NCBI GenBank assembly: GCA_002356635.1
Contig: CP023454.1
Coordinates: 868,001-932,000, forward strand
Direction of reading: 5' to 3'
Length of the DNA stretch: 64,000 nucleotides
Origin: Rhodobacteraceae bacterium QY30
GTDB lineage: Bacteria; Pseudomonadota; Alphaproteobacteria; Rhodobacterales; Rhodobacteraceae
Position numbers and translations under genes: made by a program
The notes under the pieces: model-generated
The model's database searches: none
What the model was told of the DNA's origin: nothing
Seen by the model: only the letters and a program-made list of their open reading frames with translations
Shown here: one piece after another, positions 26,316 through 34,896 of the stretch
Position numbering within the stretch: position 1 is the stretch's first letter
How the letters are laid out: each line of letters begins with the position of its first letter

Positions 26316-26332
26316 CTGACAGGAGCCTGAAG
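26316..26332 (+). promoter_or_regulatory. Candidate response-regulator box, PepSY-proximal
   Basis: CTGACA-GGAGC-CTGAAG are half-sites with an 11-bp period, 43 bp upstream of the PepSY start and in the shared divergent promoter. The spacing is that expected for an OmpR/PhoB-type dimer binding head to tail. Confidence 0.55.
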
Positions 26333-26344
26333 GCCGCGCCGCAG

Positions 26345-26364
26345 ATGCGTCAGTCATGCGTCAG
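26345..26364 (-). promoter_or_regulatory. Candidate response-regulator box, regulator-proximal
   Basis: ATGCGTCAG is repeated exactly at 26345-26353 and 26356-26364. On the minus strand the core reads CTGACG-CATGA-CTGACG, the same half-site and 11-bp period as the two neighbouring boxes. It lies 27 bp before the regulator start and fits autoregulation. Confidence 0.55.
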
Positions 26365-26390
26365 CAGCGGCTGCAAGGACGGGGGACGAA

Positions 26391-27074
26391 ATGATGAAGG
26401 AACGGCCCGCCACCATGCGTATCCTGTTGATCGAGGATGACACTGTCCTGGGTGCGGCCGTGCGCGATCAGGTTGCCGCGGACGGCCATTCGATCGACTG
26501 GGTGCAGCGGCTGGATTCCGCGGGCGATGCCCTGGCGGGGGTGCCGTTCGATCTGGTGCTTCTGGATCTGATGCTGCCTGACGGGCGGGGCCTGCCCTTC
26601 CTGCGCAAGCTGCGGGCGCGGGGAAATGCGACCCCGGTCATCATCCTGACCGCGATGGACCAGGTCAGCGACCGGATCGAGGGGCTGAATGCCGGGGCCG
26701 ATGATTACCTGGTCAAACCCTTCGACCTGGCCGAGCTTTCGGCCCGGATCGGGTCCGTCGCCCGGCGCTACAGCGGCAACCCGAACCCCATCGTCAGCCA
26801 TGCGGGCCTGGACATCGACCTTGCCGCGCGCAGCATTCACCGCGACGGCCGCCCCGTGCCCCTCACGGCCCGCGAATGGGCGCTGTTCGAGGCGCTTCTG
26901 GCCCGGCCCGGCCAGCTTCTGTCCAAGGCACAGCTGGAGGACAAGCTGTACGCCTTCGGCGCCGAGGTCGAAAGCAACACGATCGAGGTCCATGTCAGCC
27001 GCCTGCGCAAGAAACTGGGCCCGGGCATCATCGAGACCGAACGCGGGCTTGGCTACCGGCTGGGGCGCGGATGA
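26391..27074 (+). CDS. OmpR/QseB-type response regulator
   Basis: This 227-residue cytoplasmic regulator has a receiver domain (IEDD acidic pocket, phospho-acceptor D59 in LLDLMLPDG, conserved LTA and K in YLVKPF). A C-terminal winged-helix domain follows, ending VHVSRLRKKLGPGIIETERG. The start at 26391 has GGGGGACGAA upstream; ATG 26415 (MRILLIEDD) is a plausible shorter start. It is coupled to the kinase by ATGA overlap. It likely binds the CTGAMR-N5 direct repeats in the promoters on either side. Confidence 0.92.
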   Translation: MMKERPATMRILLIEDDTVLGAAVRDQVAADGHSIDWVQRLDSAGDALAGVPFDLVLLDLMLPDGRGLPFLRKLRARGNATPVIILTAMDQVSDRIEGLNAGADDYLVKPFDLAELSARIGSVARRYSGNPNPIVSHAGLDIDLAARSIHRDGRPVPLTAREWALFEALLARPGQLLSKAQLEDKLYAFGAEVESNTIEVHVSRLRKKLGPGIIETERGLGYRLGRG

Positions 27075-28393
27075 GGATGCGCCGCAGCCTTCAGGGGCGG
27101 CTGGGGCTGTGGCTGGGCCTGGTCCTGACCGTGGTCTGGATCGCGGCCGCCAGCGTCACCGCCCTGATCGCCCGGAAGGAGATGGAAGCGGTCTTCGACT
27201 CGATGCTTCAGGAGACGGCGCAGCGGATCCTGCCCCTGGCCGTGGTCGACGTCCTGGGCCGCGAAGAGGAGGGGATCAGCCAGCGCCTGGCCGCGATCCG
27301 GGACCACGACGAGTTCTTCACCTACATCGTCCGCGACGACAAGGGGCGCATCCTTCTGCAATCCCACGCCGCCGATCCGGCCGTCTTTCCCGCGTGGGAC
27401 GGCGGCGGCTTTCGCCAGTCGGCAACGCACCGGTTCTACAACGACGACGCCGTGCAGGGGACGATCCGCATCACCGTGGCCGAGCCGCTGGCGCATCGGG
27501 TCACCGCTGCCCGAGAGCTTCAGTTCGGCCTTGGACTTCCGCTGGTGATCGTCATCCCCGTGGCGCTTCTGGCCATCATCCTTGCGGTGCGGGTCAGCCT
27601 TGCGCCGCTCCGCCGGTTCCGGGAACGGCTGGCCCGAAGGGGGGTGCGGGACTTGCGCCATGTGGAAACCGACGACCTGCCCGCCGAGATCGCGCCCGTC
27701 GCCGAAACGGTGAACGGGCTTCTGTCCCGGCTGTCCGCCGCCTTCGAGGCCGAGCGGAGCTTTGCAGCCAATGCGGCGCATGAACTGCGCACCCCGCTGG
27801 CCGGCGCGATTGCCCAGGCGCAGCGATTGCAGACGGAAACGCGCGACCTTGACGCAAAGGCGCGTGCGGCCGAGATCGAGGCCACGCTCAAGCGGCTGAC
27901 ACACCTGTCCGAACGGCTGATGCAGCTTGCCCGCGCCGAAGGGGGCAGGCTTCGGCGCGACGATGCCGCCGACCTGCGGCCCGTGGCCCGGATCGTGGCC
28001 GAGGATCTTTCCCGCCTGGCCGGACCGGGACGGATCGCGCTTGCCTTGCCCGATGCACCTGTCATGCGTGACCTGGACCCGGATGTCTTTGCGATCCTGT
28101 TGCGCAATCTGGTCGAGAATGCGCTGCGCCACGGCACTCCGGGCGCGCCGGTGGATGTTTCGCTGGAGAGCGAGGGTGTGCTGGTCGTTGCCAATGACGG
28201 CCCCGTCCTTCCGCCCGATGTGCTGGGCCGCCTGACCGGCCGGTTCGAGCGCGCCGGAAGGACCGGCGAAGGCAGCGGCCTGGGGCTGGCCATCGTGGCG
28301 GCAATTGCCGAAAGGACCGGGGGGCGGCTTGACCTGCTGTCCCCCCGCACCGGACGCCGCTCGGGGTTCGAGGCGAGGTTCGTGCTGCCGTGA
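27071..28393 (+). CDS. Sensor histidine kinase (QseC-like)
   Basis: This 440-residue inner-membrane kinase has helix 1 at about 12-35, a periplasmic sensor region to about 150 and helix 2 at about 155-175. A HAMP-like linker follows. The HisKA domain carries phospho-acceptor H237 in AANAAHELRTPL, the ATPase N-box is RNLVENALRHG, and the G2 box is GEGSGLGLAI. It is partner of the regulator with which it overlaps. The signal is unknown; the PepSY and redox genes suggest an envelope metal or redox cue. Confidence 0.92.
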   Translation: MRMRRSLQGRLGLWLGLVLTVVWIAAASVTALIARKEMEAVFDSMLQETAQRILPLAVVDVLGREEEGISQRLAAIRDHDEFFTYIVRDDKGRILLQSHAADPAVFPAWDGGGFRQSATHRFYNDDAVQGTIRITVAEPLAHRVTAARELQFGLGLPLVIVIPVALLAIILAVRVSLAPLRRFRERLARRGVRDLRHVETDDLPAEIAPVAETVNGLLSRLSAAFEAERSFAANAAHELRTPLAGAIAQAQRLQTETRDLDAKARAAEIEATLKRLTHLSERLMQLARAEGGRLRRDDAADLRPVARIVAEDLSRLAGPGRIALALPDAPVMRDLDPDVFAILLRNLVENALRHGTPGAPVDVSLESEGVLVVANDGPVLPPDVLGRLTGRFERAGRTGEGSGLGLAIVAAIAERTGGRLDLLSPRTGRRSGFEARFVLP

Positions 28394-28403
28394 CGGGTTC
28401 CCT

Positions 28404-28419
28404 GGCAGATTTTTCTGCC
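28404..28419 (+). terminator. Hairpin after the first sensor kinase gene
   Basis: GGCAGA (28404-28409) pairs with TCTGCC (28414-28419) around a four-T loop, 10 bp after the kinase stop. No T-run follows, so termination strength is doubtful. Confidence 0.35.
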
Positions 28420-28431
28420 CCTCCGCGCCGC

Positions 28432-28448
28432 CTTAAGCCTGCCATAAG
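28432..28448 (+). promoter_or_regulatory. Candidate PmrA/QseB-type box upstream of the second two-component operon
   Basis: CTTAAG-CCTGC-CATAAG is a head-to-tail repeat of the (C/T)TTAA(G/T)-N5 type recognised by PmrA/QseB-like regulators, with an 11-bp period. It lies 59 bp before the secreted protein that heads the operon. It differs from the CTGAMR boxes of the first system, consistent with a separate regulon. Confidence 0.55.
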
Positions 28449-28506
28449 CTGCGGGGTGCAGGGTCCGGTCATGGCGCAGATGCGCCGCGACATGAGGATG
28501 ACAGGA

Positions 28507-28977
28507 ATGAAACGCACGACCCTTCTTTCGATCACGCTCGCCGCCGCACTGGGTCTGACCGGGCCTTTTGCGCTGGCCGGGACCACCGGGCACGAGGGGC
28601 ATGCCGCCGCAACGCTCGCCCTGAGCCTGAACAACGGCGCGAAATGGCAGGGCGATGCCAGCATGATCCAGGGCATGGCCGGTATCCGAGCGGTCATCGA
28701 ACGCAACAAGGAAGCGATCCACCAGAACACGCTGGCGGCTGCGGACTACAAGCCGCTGGCGGCGGAAGTGCAGGGCCAGGTCGATTACCTGGTCCAGAAC
28801 TGCAAGCTTTCGCCCGAGGCAGACGCGCAGCTGCACGTCGTCCTGGGGCAGGTGCTGGAAGGCATGGCCGAAATGGACGGCGGCGCCGATCCGCGGGCGG
28901 GCGCGATCCGCATTGTCGAGGCGCTGAATGTCTACGGGAACTATTTCGATCATCCGGGCTGGACGGCCATCGAATGA
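28507..28977 (+). CDS. Periplasmic helical protein of unknown function (DnrO-like)
   Basis: This 156-residue secreted protein has a signal peptide (LLSITLAAALGLTGPFALA, cleavage near residue 25). It has a short His motif GHEGHA and then a mostly helical domain beginning LSLNNGAKWQGDASMIQGM. I recall similar proteins annotated only as hypothetical or DnrO-like near metal-responsive two-component genes. It precedes the second regulator by 109 bp and may be its first regulon member. Function not known. Confidence 0.75.
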   Translation: MKRTTLLSITLAAALGLTGPFALAGTTGHEGHAAATLALSLNNGAKWQGDASMIQGMAGIRAVIERNKEAIHQNTLAAADYKPLAAEVQGQVDYLVQNCKLSPEADAQLHVVLGQVLEGMAEMDGGADPRAGAIRIVEALNVYGNYFDHPGWTAIE

Positions 28978-29012
28978 GGCTTTCCGCGCCGCGCCGGTTT
29001 GAAGAAGATGGT

Positions 29013-29036
29013 GCCGGGGGCCGCAGGGTCCCCGGC
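29013..29036 (+). other. GC-rich hairpin before the second response regulator
   Basis: GCCGGGG (29013-29019) pairs with CCCCGGC (29030-29036) around a 10-nt loop, in the gap between the DnrO-like gene and the regulator. No T-run is present. It could attenuate read-through or stabilise the upstream message. Confidence 0.35.
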
Positions 29037-29086
29037 GCCGGCCCGCGACTGTCGGGTGACGGGTGGCCCGGGAAAGGAGGCCCGCG

Positions 29087-29767
29087 ATGCGGCTCTTGCT
29101 GGTCGAGGATGACAGGTTGCTGGGCCGGGGCCTTCGGACCGGGCTGTCGCAGCGCGGCTTCGCCGTCGACTGGACGGAAACCGCCGAGGATGCCGAAGCG
29201 GCGCTGGAAACCACTGCCTATGACGCCGTCGTGCTGGACCTGGGTTTGCCGGGAATGGATGGCCTGACGCTGTTGCGCCGTCGCCGAGCGGCACGGGACG
29301 CAACGCCGATCCTGGTGCTGACCGCCCGCGACACGGTGGATGACCGGGTTGCGGGGCTGGATGCGGGGGGTGATGACTATCTGGTCAAGCCCTTTGCGCT
29401 GGCCGAGTTGCAGGCGCGTCTGCGTGCCCTTGTGCGCCGGCGCGCGGGCGAGGCTGCGCCGACCCTCCGCAGCGGCCGGATCGAACTGGACCCGGCGGCG
29501 CGCACGGTGCGGCTGGATGGCGCGCCCGTGGCGTTGTCGGGGCGGGAGTTTTCGGTGCTGCATGACCTGATGCTTCATGCGGGCCGGATCGTTTCGCGCG
29601 GGCAACTGGAAGACGCGGTCTATGGCTGGGGAGACGAGGTCGGCAGCAACGCGATCGAGGTTCACGTCCATAACCTGCGCCGCAAGCTGGGCACGGACGC
29701 GGTGCAGACCGTGCGCGGCTCGGGCTACCTGGTGCCGGCCGCGCCGAAAGCCCCGGTCGCACCGTGA
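29087..29767 (+). CDS. OmpR/QseB-type response regulator (second system)
   Basis: This 226-residue regulator has acceptor D51 in VVLDLGLPGMDG, a conserved LTARD, the Lys in YLVKPFALAE, and a winged-helix output domain ending VHVHNLRRKLGTDAVQTVRG. It has a very strong AAAGGAGG ribosome site at 29073-29080. It is coupled to its kinase by GTGA overlap. It is clearly paralogous to the regulator at 26391 but has different promoter boxes nearby. Confidence 0.93.
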   Translation: MRLLLVEDDRLLGRGLRTGLSQRGFAVDWTETAEDAEAALETTAYDAVVLDLGLPGMDGLTLLRRRRAARDATPILVLTARDTVDDRVAGLDAGGDDYLVKPFALAELQARLRALVRRRAGEAAPTLRSGRIELDPAARTVRLDGAPVALSGREFSVLHDLMLHAGRIVSRGQLEDAVYGWGDEVGSNAIEVHVHNLRRKLGTDAVQTVRGSGYLVPAAPKAPVAP

Positions 29768-31053
29768 CGGCCCCGTCGCTTCATCGTCGGTTGCTGCTGA
29801 TCCTGGGGGGCGCCGTGACGCTGGCCTGGCTCGCCTCGGCGGCCTTCACCTATCTGGACACGCGCCGCCTGATCGACGGGATCATCGACGCCCATCTGGA
29901 AGAATCCGCCCAGATCCTGCTGGGGGTGCTCGACCAGTCTGCGGCCGCGCCCCGCTTGGTTGCGACCGATCCCGACAAGCCGCTGTCTACGCGCCTTCTG
30001 GACCGGTTGCCGCCGGGTCAGCCCCCCGGGTTTTCCGACCGGGTCGAGGGCGACCGCCGCTGGCGGGTGTTCGCCGCCCGGGGGACAAGCGGGCAGTGGG
30101 TCGAGGTCGCCGTCCGGCAGGAGGTGCGGGCCAGTTTCGCGGCCCGGGTCGCGACGCATGTGCTGCATCCTCTGTGGCTGGCGCTGCCCTTGCTGACTGT
30201 CCTGATCTGGGGCGCGCTGCGCTGGGGTCTGGCGCCGCTGGACCGGATCGCGGCGCTGGTGTCGAACCGTGGCTCCACGGATCTTGATCCCTTGCCCGAA
30301 GCCGGCACCCCGCGCGAGATCCGGCCCCTGGTCACGGCGCTGAACGCGCTTTTCGCCCGTATCGCGGCGGTGCGGGAACGTGACCGCCGGTTTGCCGCCG
30401 ACGCCGCGCATGAATTGCGCACCCCGCTGGCCGTGATCCGCACCAATGCCGAGGTGGCGCTTGGGGCCCGGGATCCGCAGGAACGGCGCGAGGCGCTGGA
30501 CGATGTGCTGTCGGGCGCGGACCGCGCCACGCATCTGGTGGGCCAGCTGCTGGCCCTGGCCCGGATCGACGGCGCGGCGCTGGGCAGCCGGTCGCCCGTG
30601 GACCTTGCGGCCCTTCTGCGGTCCGAGGCAGGGCGGCTGGCCGGGCGCGCGGCCGCGCAGGGGATCGTGCTGCGGCTGGACATCGCGCCGGATGCGGACG
30701 GCGCGGGGGCGGCGGCGCTGTCTGGCCATGCGGAACTGCTGGCCGTGCTGTTGCGCAACCTTCTGGACAACGCGCTGAAACACACGCCGGCCGGGGGGAT
30801 GGTCACCGCAGTTCTGGCGCGGGACGGGGCGGGGCTGCGGCTGGTCGTCGAGGACACCGGCCCGGGGATTCCTGCCAGGGTTCGGGGCCGCGTCCGCGAC
30901 CGTTTCTTCCGCGCGGGGCCTTCGGGCGGCGGTGCGGGGCTGGGCCTGTCGATCGTCGATGCGATCGTCGATCTGCACGGCGGAGCCTTCGAACTGGCCG
31001 ACCGGCCGGGCGGACCGGGATTGCAGGCCATCGTCACCCTGCCGCGCGGGTGA
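29764..31053 (+). CDS. Sensor histidine kinase (QseC-like, second system)
   Basis: This 429-residue inner-membrane kinase starts at GTG 29764, inside the regulator stop. Helices are at about 10-32 and 135-155 with a periplasmic 2CSK-type region between. The HisKA acceptor is H216 in AADAAHELRTPL; RNLLDNALKHTP and GAGLGLSIVDAI complete the ATPase site. It lacks an obvious ligand-specific domain. It forms a self-contained unit with the DnrO-like protein and regulator. Confidence 0.92.
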   Translation: MTAPSLHRRLLLILGGAVTLAWLASAAFTYLDTRRLIDGIIDAHLEESAQILLGVLDQSAAAPRLVATDPDKPLSTRLLDRLPPGQPPGFSDRVEGDRRWRVFAARGTSGQWVEVAVRQEVRASFAARVATHVLHPLWLALPLLTVLIWGALRWGLAPLDRIAALVSNRGSTDLDPLPEAGTPREIRPLVTALNALFARIAAVRERDRRFAADAAHELRTPLAVIRTNAEVALGARDPQERREALDDVLSGADRATHLVGQLLALARIDGAALGSRSPVDLAALLRSEAGRLAGRAAAQGIVLRLDIAPDADGAGAAALSGHAELLAVLLRNLLDNALKHTPAGGMVTAVLARDGAGLRLVVEDTGPGIPARVRGRVRDRFFRAGPSGGGAGLGLSIVDAIVDLHGGAFELADRPGGPGLQAIVTLPRG

Positions 31054-31166
31054 GCCGGTAGAAGCGCGCCTTGACATCGCCTTCGGGCGGGCAATCGCCG
31101 AACGCTCGGAGTTAACGGCTTTCAAAACCCCGGTTGGCGTATCAGATTGAAACGGAAGGGTGAGTC

Positions 31167-31532
31167 ATGACCCCAACAGAACCCCGTCCGACGCTTCTGG
31201 CCTTGTTCTTCGCTTCCGAGCTGCGTGCCTGGCGGGGGCAGATGCCGCTTGGCATCGTGTTCTGGGGCTATGGGGTGACGGCCAGCAGCGCACTGGCCAT
31301 CCTGCACTGGACGGCGATGGATGGGGACCAGGTGATCCTGCAGCAGATCCTGATCGCCCTTTCGGCGGCCTATACCGTCTGGATCCTGATGGCCATCTGG
31401 CGCTGTGCGCCCAATTCCGCGCCGCTTTGGTGCATGTTGGCCCGCTATCTGACGGTCGCCTGGGCGTTGAACGCGACCTTCATCCTGTTCTTCCTTCAGA
31501 TCGATCTGGTGTTGCGCTATGCGCGCGGATGA
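31167..31532 (+). CDS. Small membrane protein of unknown function, upstream of TDT transporter
   Basis: This 121-residue protein has three predicted membrane helices (about residues 28-47, 57-80 and 88-114). No recognised family. It overlaps the downstream TDT transporter by 14 bp, so the two are translationally coupled and probably work together. A TTGACA at 31071-31076 could be a -35 element, but no good -10 follows. Confidence 0.7.
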   Translation: MTPTEPRPTLLALFFASELRAWRGQMPLGIVFWGYGVTASSALAILHWTAMDGDQVILQQILIALSAAYTVWILMAIWRCAPNSAPLWCMLARYLTVAWALNATFILFFLQIDLVLRYARG

Positions 31533-32586
31533 GGTGCCATTCCCAGCCGCCCGCTGGCGCAGGGCGCTTGAGAATGGCGCGGCATCGCTTTTCCCGGGCT
31601 ATTTCGCCCTTGTCATGGCGACGGGCGTGGTTTCGATCGCCTGCCACTTCCTGGGGTTGCGCCCTGTCGCGCTGGTGCTGGTTGCGGTGAACTGGGTGGC
31701 CTGGCCGGTTCTCTGGGCGCTGACGGTCCTGCGGGCGCTGCGGTTCCGGTCGGCGCTGCTGCGCGACCTGTCGGATCATCAGCGGGCGCCGGGGTTCTTC
31801 ACCATCGTCGCGGGAACCTGTGTGCTGGGGACGCAGAACGTGGTGGTGCTGGGCGCCACGACCATCGGCACGGTCCTGTGGTGGCTGGGCCTCATCCTTT
31901 GGTTCGCGGTGATGTACGGTTTCTTCACCGCCGTCACCGTCCGGGCGCGCAAGCCCAGCCTGGCGCGGGGGATCAACGGTGCCTGGCTGATCGCGGCGGT
32001 GTCGACCCAGTCGGTCGTGGTGCTGCGCGGCGTGATCGACGTGGCCGAGCCTCCGCCCGCGCCGATCCAGTTCCAGGTGATCGCCATGTTCCTGATCGGG
32101 TGCATGTTATACCTGGCGATCATCCCGCTGATCTTCTACCGCCTGACCTTCGTCCCCATGCAGCGCGAGGATTTCAGCCCGCCCTACTGGATCAACATGG
32201 GCGCGGTCGCGATCACGGCGCTGGCCGGGTCGGTTCTGGTCCTGAGAGGAGAGGTCTGGCCATTGCTGACCCCGCTTCTGCCATTCCTGCGCGGCTTCAC
32301 CTTCTTCTTCTGGGCGGTGGCCAGCTGGTGGATCCCGTTCCTGTTTGCGCTGATGCTGTGGCGCTATGTCTGGATGCGTGACCGGTGGGTCTATGAACCG
32401 GCGATCTGGGGAATGGTCTTTCCTCTGGGCATGTACACGACCAGCACCCTCCAGTTCAGCCGCGCCATGGGCTACGGTTTTCTGGAGCCGGTGCCACGGA
32501 TCCTGGTCCTTGTTGCGCTTCTGGCCTGGTCCCTGGGCATGGCGGGGTTGCTGCGGCGGATCGTGCGGGCCTTGCGTTCGGCCTGA
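31519..32586 (+). CDS. TDT-family transporter (TehA/Mae1/SLAC1 group)
   Basis: This 355-residue inner-membrane protein has about ten helices in the tellurite-resistance/dicarboxylate transporter fold, including FPGYFALVMATGVVSIACHF and VYEPAIWGMVFPLGMYTTST. Family members are anion channels or carriers for malate, sulfite or tellurite-related anions. Substrate cannot be inferred. It is coupled to the small membrane protein upstream. Confidence 0.85.
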   Translation: MRADEVPFPAARWRRALENGAASLFPGYFALVMATGVVSIACHFLGLRPVALVLVAVNWVAWPVLWALTVLRALRFRSALLRDLSDHQRAPGFFTIVAGTCVLGTQNVVVLGATTIGTVLWWLGLILWFAVMYGFFTAVTVRARKPSLARGINGAWLIAAVSTQSVVVLRGVIDVAEPPPAPIQFQVIAMFLIGCMLYLAIIPLIFYRLTFVPMQREDFSPPYWINMGAVAITALAGSVLVLRGEVWPLLTPLLPFLRGFTFFFWAVASWWIPFLFALMLWRYVWMRDRWVYEPAIWGMVFPLGMYTTSTLQFSRAMGYGFLEPVPRILVLVALLAWSLGMAGLLRRIVRALRSA

Positions 32587-32823
32587 ACCACCCCGACGAT
32601 TCCTGTCCCTGCCGATGGTCCCTTGCGACGGGCGCTGATGATTCCAGCGCGGGATCATCGCATTTTGCGGATTTCCTGCCGTTATTGTCCCTGAAACCGT
32701 GGAAATGTTGGCGCCGAACGCCGTTTGTCTACGCGATCCCATGTCCCGCCCGGCGGCAAATTGCTTTGTGTTCAGATTGTGGCAAAATCAGGGCGTGATG
32801 TGTCGAGTATGGGAGTAACGGTC

Positions 32824-33114
32824 ATGAACGCTGTCATGAATCCGCAGAACCTGGCCGCGAAAGCCGCAATGGGTCGTGTGGCCGCCATCAATGCCGCCAA
32901 GGATCTGCACTGGGTCGTAGAGGCGGGCGAAATCGAGCTGACCTTCGACGAGGCTCCGACCATGATCGAGGTCGTCGAGGCGGCGCAAGCCAAGGGTTCG
33001 CAGGGGCTGGTCCTGATCCGGTCGGTGACGGTCCGCCCGAAGAAGCAGCGTCGGCTGCTTTTGTCGCCGCTCCAGCGGGTCCGCTCCTTTGCGATGGCGG
33101 CCGCGGCGGAGTAG
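32824..33114 (+). CDS. Small soluble protein of unknown function
   Basis: This 96-residue protein has a segment VVEAGEIELTFDEAPTMIEV and a basic tail (VRPKKQRRLL). The start at 32824 has GGGAG about 8 bp upstream; an in-frame ATG at 32809 is an alternative. The 237-bp upstream region has only a weak promoter (TTGCTT at 32761 with CAAAAT at 32783). No family recognised. Confidence 0.6.
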   Translation: MNAVMNPQNLAAKAAMGRVAAINAAKDLHWVVEAGEIELTFDEAPTMIEVVEAAQAKGSQGLVLIRSVTVRPKKQRRLLLSPLQRVRSFAMAAAAE

Positions 33115-33198
33115 CCGCGCCCTTCGCCGCACAGGGTTCCGTATCGACTCGCCGGCCGGTCCGTGCAACGCTTGCACCGTCCAGGGCAAGGAGGGGTC

Positions 33199-34380
33199 AT
33201 GACCACCGATCCGATTGTCATCACCGGCGCGGCCCGCACGCCGATGGGCGGCTTCCAGGGCGAACTCGCGGGGGTTCCGGCGGCGGGCTTGGGCGCGACC
33301 GCCATCCGCGCCGCGACTGCCGGTCTGGACACGGAAGCGGTGCAGGAAATCATCATGGGCTGTGTGCTGCCGGCGGGGCAGGGGCAGGCGCCGGCCCGCC
33401 AGGCTGCGATTGCGGCCGGGCTGCCGCTGGGCGCGGGGGCCACCACGGTGAACAAGATGTGCGGCTCGGGGATGAAATCCGTCATGCTGGCGCATGACCT
33501 GATCCTTGCCGGGTCCGCCGATGTCGTCGTCGCTGGCGGGATGGAAAGCATGTCGAACGCTCCCTACCTGCTGCCCAAGGCGCGAACGGGCTACCGGATG
33601 GGCCACGGGCAGGTGATGGACCACATGTTCCTTGATGGGCTGGAGGACGCCTATGACAAGGGCCGGCTGATGGGTACCTTTGCCGAGGATTGCGCCGAGG
33701 CCTACCAGTTCACCCGCGAGGCCCAGGACGACTATGCGATCGCCTCGCTGACGCGCGCGCAGCAGGCCATCGCCCAAGGGGCCTTCGCGTCGGAAATCGC
33801 GCCGGTTGCCGTGAAGGGAAAGGGCGGAGAGACGGTCGTTCGCGTCGATGAACAGCCGGGGAAGGCGCGTCCCGAAAAGATACCGACCCTGCGCCCCGCG
33901 TTCCGCGAGGGGGGCACGGTGACGGCGGCCAATTCCTCGTCGATCTCGGACGGGGCGGCGGCGCTGGCGCTGATGCGCGCCTCTGATGCCCGTCGCCGCG
34001 GCCTGACCCCGCGCGCCCGGATCCTGGGCCATGCGACCCACGCCGACCGGCCCGAGCTGTTTCCCACCGCACCCATCGGCGCGGTTCGGAAGCTGCTGGC
34101 GCGGACCGGAACATCGCTCGCGGACTTCGACCTGTTCGAGATCAACGAGGCCTTCGCGGTGGTGGCCATGGCGGCGATGCGCGACCTGGGTCTGCCGCAT
34201 GAGGTGGTGAACATCCACGGCGGTGCTTGCGCGCTGGGCCACCCGATCGGTGCCTCTGGCGCGCGGATCCTGGTCACGCTGCTGGCCGCGCTGGAGACGC
34301 ATGGCCTGAACCGGGGCATCGCCGCGCTTTGCATCGGCGGCGGCGAGGCGACGGCGGTCGCCATCGAACGCCTGACGTAG
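33199..34380 (+). CDS. Acetyl-CoA C-acetyltransferase (thiolase)
   Basis: This 393-residue cytoplasmic thiolase has nucleophile C88 in NKMCGSGMKS, the NEAFA motif (FEINEAFAVVAM), the catalytic His in GGACALGHPIGASG and the second Cys in ALCIGGGEA. It condenses or cleaves acetyl-CoA/acetoacetyl-CoA or longer 3-ketoacyl-CoA. It has a strong AAGGAGGGG site. No phaB or beta-oxidation partner lies adjacent, so the pathway is open. Length is standard. Confidence 0.93.
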   Translation: MTTDPIVITGAARTPMGGFQGELAGVPAAGLGATAIRAATAGLDTEAVQEIIMGCVLPAGQGQAPARQAAIAAGLPLGAGATTVNKMCGSGMKSVMLAHDLILAGSADVVVAGGMESMSNAPYLLPKARTGYRMGHGQVMDHMFLDGLEDAYDKGRLMGTFAEDCAEAYQFTREAQDDYAIASLTRAQQAIAQGAFASEIAPVAVKGKGGETVVRVDEQPGKARPEKIPTLRPAFREGGTVTAANSSSISDGAAALALMRASDARRRGLTPRARILGHATHADRPELFPTAPIGAVRKLLARTGTSLADFDLFEINEAFAVVAMAAMRDLGLPHEVVNIHGGACALGHPIGASGARILVTLLAALETHGLNRGIAALCIGGGEATAVAIERLT

Positions 34381-34490
34381 GCGAAGGGATTGCGGACCGG
34401 TTGCCTCGGGCCCGGCCCGGGCGAGAGTGATCCGGATCGCGTCATTCGCCGTATAGACCCGCAGTTGTCCAATTTGGCGGGAATCCGGTG

Positions 34491-34892
34491 ATGCAAGCGG
34501 CTTATCTTTATCTTGTGACGGCGGTCCTGTTCCTGAGCATTGATGTCATCGGAATCCGGTTGCTGATCCGGCCCGTCTTCGAACGCCACGTCGGCGATCT
34601 GCTGGCCGAGCCGCTGCGGCTGGGACCGGCGGGGTTGTTCTATCTCACTTATGTCGCGGGGCTGATCTGGATGGTCTCGTGGCCTGCGTTCAAGGCGGGC
34701 GATCCGATGCAGGCGCTGGTCGGCGGTCTGGTCCTTGGGCTTTTGTGCTATGGCACCTATGAAATGACGAACTACGCGACCCTTGCCGCCTGGTCCTGGG
34801 AACAGGTGATCGTGGATGGCCTTTGGGGCACGCTTCTGACGGGCTTTGCGGCTTGGGCCGGGGTGGCGATCCTGACGGGGCGGGTGGTGTGA
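34491..34892 (+). CDS. DUF2177 family membrane protein
   Basis: This 133-residue protein has four membrane helices and the family pattern, with YLVTAVLFLSIDVIGIRLL and GLLCYGTYEMTNYATLAAWS. Function unknown. It starts at ATG 34491, preceded by GGCGGGAA. It converges with the SDR gene of the RpoE operon across 4 bp, with no visible terminator. Confidence 0.85.
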   Translation: MQAAYLYLVTAVLFLSIDVIGIRLLIRPVFERHVGDLLAEPLRLGPAGLFYLTYVAGLIWMVSWPAFKAGDPMQALVGGLVLGLLCYGTYEMTNYATLAAWSWEQVIVDGLWGTLLTGFAAWAGVAILTGRVV

Positions 34893-34896
34893 ACGG

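Noticed and set aside
31071-31166. FNR-type or strong sigma70 promoter before the small membrane protein
   Set aside because: TTGACA is present but no acceptable -10 follows at 16-18 bp, and no TTGAT-N4-ATCAA site was found.
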